A stretch of 20,320 nucleotides of DNA from contig JASAON010001393.1 in the NCBI GenBank assembly GCA_030849065.1, positions 1 to 20,320 of the forward strand, given 5' to 3'. The position numbers were made by a program, and so were the translations under genes. Below are positions 17,128 through 20,320 of the stretch, piece by piece. The DNA is from Jaenimonas drosophilae. Its lineage: Eukaryota > Euglenozoa > Kinetoplastea > Trypanosomatida > Trypanosomatidae. How positions within the stretch are numbered: position 1 is the stretch's first letter; each line of letters opens with the position of its first letter. A model generated the notes under the pieces. It ran no database searches. It was not told the origin of the DNA and saw only the letters and a program-made list of their open reading frames with translations.

Positions 17128-17448
17128 TTAAGTGTGTAAAGTAGCTGTGCTTTTAGGTGGAACAACGCCAACAACAACAAAAAAGAAGAAGAACATAGAA
17201 GTGAGTACGTATGTGTGTAGGTACGACGTGCATAAGAAACTGGATGCATCTCCAGCACACATACCCTCCATGGCAGGAGGCAGTGTGCGGAGGCCATTCC
17301 TCATCATCACGAACTTGCAGTTGGTTGAACGAAATGATGTGCAGCCAAGAGCATCTCGCGCACACAACGTGCAATGATGCATGACGAAGATGTGCGGTGT
17401 GCTCTGTGCCAACGCATCAACGACGTACTTCTTTAATGCGGATCTCAT
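17128..17448 (-). CDS. Doubtful 106-codon ORF, faint uL10-like pattern
   Basis: The frame begins MRSALKKYVVDALAQ and contains CKFVMMRNGLRTL, which loosely recalls the N-terminal part of ribosomal protein uL10 (K-x3-V-x2-L, then a hydrophobic strand, then a K-x-V-x-x-N-x-L-type strand). A good acceptor-like tract lies upstream (17679-17708). Problems: three short out-of-phase ATG frames come first, the frame is too short for uL10, and its last 25 codons run through the pyrimidine tract and AG that should serve the 831-aa gene. It may be a remnant of a gene or chance. I give the uL10 idea little weight. Confidence 0.2.
   Translation of the reverse strand: MRSALKKYVVDALAQSTPHIFVMHHCTLCARDALGCTSFRSTNCKFVMMRNGLRTLPPAMEGMCAGDASSFLCTSYLHTYVLTSMFFFFFVVVGVVPPKSTATLHT
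17150..17200 (-). promoter_or_regulatory. Predicted spliced-leader acceptor of the 831-aa gene
   Basis: The minus strand reads TTCTTCTTCTTTTTTG and a TTG-rich stretch (about 17165-17197), followed by CCTAAAAG with the AG at 17150-17151; a second AG is at 17145-17146. No ATG lies between here and 17038, so the leader is about 111 nt. Confidence 0.55.
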
Positions 17449-17678
17449 TAGGGAGGGGGGGCGAGATACCACCTCATCTTCTCCACGTACATCATCGGTC
17501 GTACACGTACTTCACCCCCACCCACTTACACATGAATATGATGCACCAAACACCATCTTGTGCGTGTGAAGAGGTTGGCACGCCTTTAGAGTACGCACAA
17601 GAATGTAGAGGAGGATGGATTAGTTATCTGAGGCCCTTACGCGTGGAGGTGGCGCCAAGGCACCGATGGGGCGCTCAC

Positions 17679-17708
17679 CTCACGAAGAAAAAAAAAGATG
17701 AAAAAAAC
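17679..17708 (-). promoter_or_regulatory. Acceptor-like tract with uncertain target
   Basis: The minus strand reads GTTTTTTTCATCTTTTTTTT, a further pair of T and CTTC, then GTGAG with the AG at 17679-17680. It is strong by sequence, but the next convincing start codon is more than 600 nt away. It could be an alternative acceptor for the 831-aa gene or serve the doubtful ORF at 17128-17448. Confidence 0.35.
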
Positions 17709-17952
17709 TTTCGAAGATCGTCACAACTCAACCGACAACAACAACGACGTGTGCGTGTGTGTTTAGCATGGAGATGAGACGTATTCATACGCTCACCATC
17801 ATCACCATCGTCGTCATGCAGCACATCATCGTTGATCCCTTCCCTTGCCACTAAACTCATGTATCGAGTGCATGTGTGTGTGTGTGTGTGTGTGGGCTGT
17901 GTTGTTGTTGCTCTTTCTTGTTGGTGTTGCTCCGCTCACGCCTTCTTTTGCT

Positions 17953-19386
17953 TTAGTCGGATTCAGATGCCACCACCTCCTTCTTGGAGCGCTTCTTCAC
18001 CGGTGCTGCCTCCGCCTCCTCTGACGAGGCACGTTGCTGCTTGCGATCGCGCTTCTTCAGAAGCTGCTGGTACTGCTCGAGGGCCTCGGCCATGGCGGCC
18101 TTGTTACTCGGGGGCTTGTTGCCCGTATCAAAGAAGTTCAGGCGTGCCTCCACCTGCTCGCGGAGTTTATCACCAAAGAGGGAGGGCGGGGCATCCATGA
18201 AGCAATCGATGCGGCAGGCGAGGGCGGCCTTGTTGGCGAGGTAGCGCGAGATCTTGCCGCGGTGCTCCTTGGCGGCACGCTGAATGAAGGAGGAGTGAAA
18301 GATGAGACCATACTTGGGAGTGTTGCCCTTCTTCTTCTTCAGTGCGCGAAAGAGGGCCTTCTCGGCGCCGAGAATCTGGATGGTGCTCGCGGGGCTCTTG
18401 GCGAGGTTCGTGAGGGAGCCGGCCTTGCTGATGAGCTTCGCGCCAATGTTCTGGCCCATGAGCTGCGTGAGGTTAGGTGCTACGAGCATCATCTTATCCA
18501 CGAGATACTGGCCGAGGCTCTCGCGGTAGGAGCCGAGGGAAGCCACACGCTTCGCAAAGGTGCGGATACAATCCCAATCCACCTCCGCCATGTCACCGCC
18601 CATGGACGTCACCGCCTTCTCATGCACGCGTGCGGCGAGGGCCTCATCGCCCTCGAGGATCTCAGCTAGCTTGCTCACCACCTCCTCCGTCTCACGCTCC
18701 TCGAGGGTGGCGCGGGCTCCAATGAGAAGGGCCACACGTGCGTACTTCAGTGGCTCCGGCACCTCCTTGGCCAGCTCGGGAAAGTGCCAGCCATACCACT
18801 CCTTCACACGCATGCCGAGCAGATTCACGCCCTTATCCATGTGCTCCGCAAGGGCTGAGGCCTGGATGATCATGTTGTCGCTGCGGTGCACGTTAAACTT
18901 CACCTTGTTGCGGGAGAAGGCGTGGCCGAGACCGCACTGGGCGCGTGCCACATCGCCCTCGTGGTGCTCAGGCAGGAGCTTCTCGGCGTGAAGACGAATG
19001 CAACGGCAAATCTCCGCCACCTGCTCGTTGCTTACAACGGGGTAGTGGAGCTCATCGTGGATGGCGCTGCCGAGCTTTGGATCCTGCACGCCAAGCTCCC
19101 AGCCGGCCTCACCCTTGGCGGCCTTCTTGGCGAGGGCGGTGGTCAAGACGTTGGAGAGGAAGGGAGAGAGCACGCTCTCGCTGGTGCAAACGGCCTCCTC
19201 GAGTGCGTTCTCGGGGGAGCTGAAGGGGGCGAAGGAGAGGAGCTTCACCCAGGGAGAGAAGGTGTTGAAGTGTTGGAGATCCTTCTGAAGAGCAACATCG
19301 CCGGCACCAATCTCCTCCGTCGTGAGAACCTTGAAGATGGCGAAGCCGGTGGGGGCCTCGTAGAGGGTGTAGAGCACCTTAGACAT
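17953..19386 (-). CDS. NOP56: NOP56, box C/D snoRNP core protein
   Basis: This 477-aa protein is a clear member of the Nop56/Nop58/Prp31 family. Domain order: NOP5 N-terminal domain (1-70), coiled-coil/NOSIC region (about 150-260, with VHRSDNMIIQASAL and RVKEWYGWHFPEL), and Nop domain (about 280-410, with GAKLISKAGSLTNLAK and ILGAEKALFRALK). GNTPKYGLIFHSSFI and CRIDCF are the Nop56 versions of these motifs; Nop58 has DTPKYGLIYH and lacks RIDCF. The protein pairs with Nop58, fibrillarin and the 15.5K/Snu13 protein on box C/D snoRNAs to guide rRNA 2'-O-methylation and pre-rRNA processing in the nucleolus. The C-terminal tail is short (KKRDRKQQR, acidic stretch, KKRSKKE), without the long Lys/Glu repeats of animal homologues. 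ATG 19386 (MSKVLYTLYE) aligns with the family start; the frame's 16-codon upstream extension is HT-rich leader. Confidence 0.97.
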   Translation of the reverse strand: MSKVLYTLYEAPTGFAIFKVLTTEEIGAGDVALQKDLQHFNTFSPWVKLLSFAPFSSPENALEEAVCTSESVLSPFLSNVLTTALAKKAAKGEAGWELGVQDPKLGSAIHDELHYPVVSNEQVAEICRCIRLHAEKLLPEHHEGDVARAQCGLGHAFSRNKVKFNVHRSDNMIIQASALAEHMDKGVNLLGMRVKEWYGWHFPELAKEVPEPLKYARVALLIGARATLEERETEEVVSKLAEILEGDEALAARVHEKAVTSMGGDMAEVDWDCIRTFAKRVASLGSYRESLGQYLVDKMMLVAPNLTQLMGQNIGAKLISKAGSLTNLAKSPASTIQILGAEKALFRALKKKKGNTPKYGLIFHSSFIQRAAKEHRGKISRYLANKAALACRIDCFMDAPPSLFGDKLREQVEARLNFFDTGNKPPSNKAAMAEALEQYQQLLKKRDRKQQRASSEEAEAAPVKKRSKKEVVASESD

Positions 19387-20320
19387 GATGTGTGTGTGTG
19401 TGTGTTTGTGCGTGTGTGGGTGTAACAACAACAACTAGTAACAACAACACAAGTGCACCTTGTGTGAGGTTGGGGGTATGAAAGGGGGGGTCGGACGTGC
19501 ACGAACTAACAATGATGAAAGACGGAGGAGAATGTTTGCAATGATTGTGTGTGTGGGTGGGTGTAACAACAACATAATGAAGCAGGAGGTCAGGGTGGTG
19601 GCACCACTCGTACCACAGGTACGCACACGCACACACGTTCATGCCGGAGCTGTGGTGGCGAGATGCGCATGGGTGGAGGTGCATCACTGCGGAGTGAGAG
19701 ATGGAGCATGTTTCGAGGCGAAGAAATGAAAAAAGAAAGTGTGTTTCATGTTGGTGGCACCCCACGCAGCACTCACGTCGGTATGGCGCACATAGCATGA
19801 GCCAAGGACAATGCGCGAAGAAAGGAGGAGGTGTGTGTTTATGCGTACGTAGAGAGATTCATCCCTCATCCTCCTCCTCCGGGAACGCTACTCACGGCCA
19901 GTCTAGCTCATCACCACCGCCGCAAAGCTGCGGCATCTTCTATGCACGCCACTCGAGAAGAATAACAACACACACACGCACCCATGTATACGAGCCCCAC
20001 CTTCCATCCCATAAGAACTCCTACATCGCACGCCGGTGGCGTCATTTGTGTAGAAAGAATCTATTCCCACACTACACATGAAGATGTAGTGCGGAGCTCA
20101 GAATGGATGGAGATGAAGAAGTGTGGCACACATGAGTGTACGTTGTGTCGCGTGAGTATGTGCGTGTGTCTGTGTGTGTGTGTGTGCTGGAACGACGAGA
20201 GATGCTCTGCGCACGTAGAGAAGAACGATAAAAGGATGTAACTGAGCCCATCTGGCTGCGATCCTTGAAGGGTGTTGCTGGAAAACATGTGCGATCTTGC
20301 GCCTTCCGCTGCGTATAATG
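19387..20320. other. Flank upstream of NOP56
   Basis: No convincing gene on either strand. It holds the NOP56 leader with a CA run (minus sense, about 19389-19404) and TTG repeats. A short motif, GTGGGTGTAACAACAACA, occurs twice, near 19416-19433 and 19557-19574. A (TG)n run lies near 20166-20186. The 126-codon plus-strand frame at 19701-20081 is antisense to the cluster and has no recognisable features. Confidence 0.5.
19435..19455 (-). promoter_or_regulatory. Possible spliced-leader acceptor of NOP56
   Basis: The minus strand reads TTGTGTTGTTGTTACTAG with the AG at 19435-19436. The tract is T-rich but interrupted by G, so it is weaker than others here; another AG lies near 19460. No ATG occurs between it and 19386. 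Confidence 0.35.

Larger units (their letters stand above)
17039..17952. other. Spacer between NOP56 and the 831-aa gene
   Basis: The right end is the 3' UTR of NOP56, with a (TG)n run at 17874-17893. The middle has an acceptor-like tract at 17679-17708 that precedes a doubtful ORF (17128-17448). The left end is the leader of the 831-aa gene. No other gene is seen. Confidence 0.5.

Overview
The window looks like a piece of nuclear genome from a kinetoplastid protist. The evidence is as follows. All confident genes lie on the minus strand as intact, intronless reading frames. Most have a pyrimidine-rich tract ending in AG a short way upstream of the first ATG, as expected for spliced-leader trans-splicing. 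Two genes encode amastin-like membrane proteins, a family known mainly from kinetoplastids. There is no tRNA, rRNA, bacterial-type operon, insertion sequence or CRISPR array. The unusually long, microsatellite-rich spacers ((TG)n, (GTT)n and (GAT)n as read on the plus strand) and the double-length amastins make me lean towards a free-living bodonid of the Bodo type rather than Leishmania or Trypanosoma. That choice is inference.

Layout in transcription order, from right to left. 19387-20320 is flank without a convincing gene. 17953-19386 encodes NOP56, a core protein of box C/D snoRNPs and by far the most conserved gene here. 17128-17448 is a doubtful short ORF. 14543-17038 encodes a large protein (831 aa) of unknown function, and a perfect hairpin abuts its stop codon. 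13601-14281 encodes a small type I membrane protein with a signal peptide and a Cys-rich ectodomain. 11407-12675 and 8446-9690 encode two related eight-TM proteins, each apparently two amastin units in one chain. 5736-6515 encodes a Cys-rich membrane protein with a Pro/Tyr/Gln-rich N-terminus. 2179-2958 encodes a probable mitochondrial pterin-carbinolamine-dehydratase-fold protein that has lost its catalytic histidines. 1469-1864 encodes a small four-TM protein resembling the COPI-associated/TVP15 family. 390-1067 encodes an acidic protein built on eight 18-residue repeats and ending in a hydrophobic tail segment.

Taken together this is one directional gene cluster, probably transcribed polycistronically. 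Housekeeping genes sit beside a block of surface or membrane proteins (about 5.7-14.3 kb). Nothing shows that the genes form one pathway. Three long gene-poor spacers (2959-5735, 6516-8445, 9691-11406) hold isolated acceptor-like signals and very short ORFs, but no gene I can defend.

The most noteworthy items are the paired tandem-amastin fusions, the catalytically dead dehydratase-fold protein, the 54-bp in-frame minisatellite, the CA-rich 5' leaders shared by nearly all genes, and two clean hairpins (one inside, one just after the 831-aa gene). I did not find a clearly new multi-gene system.
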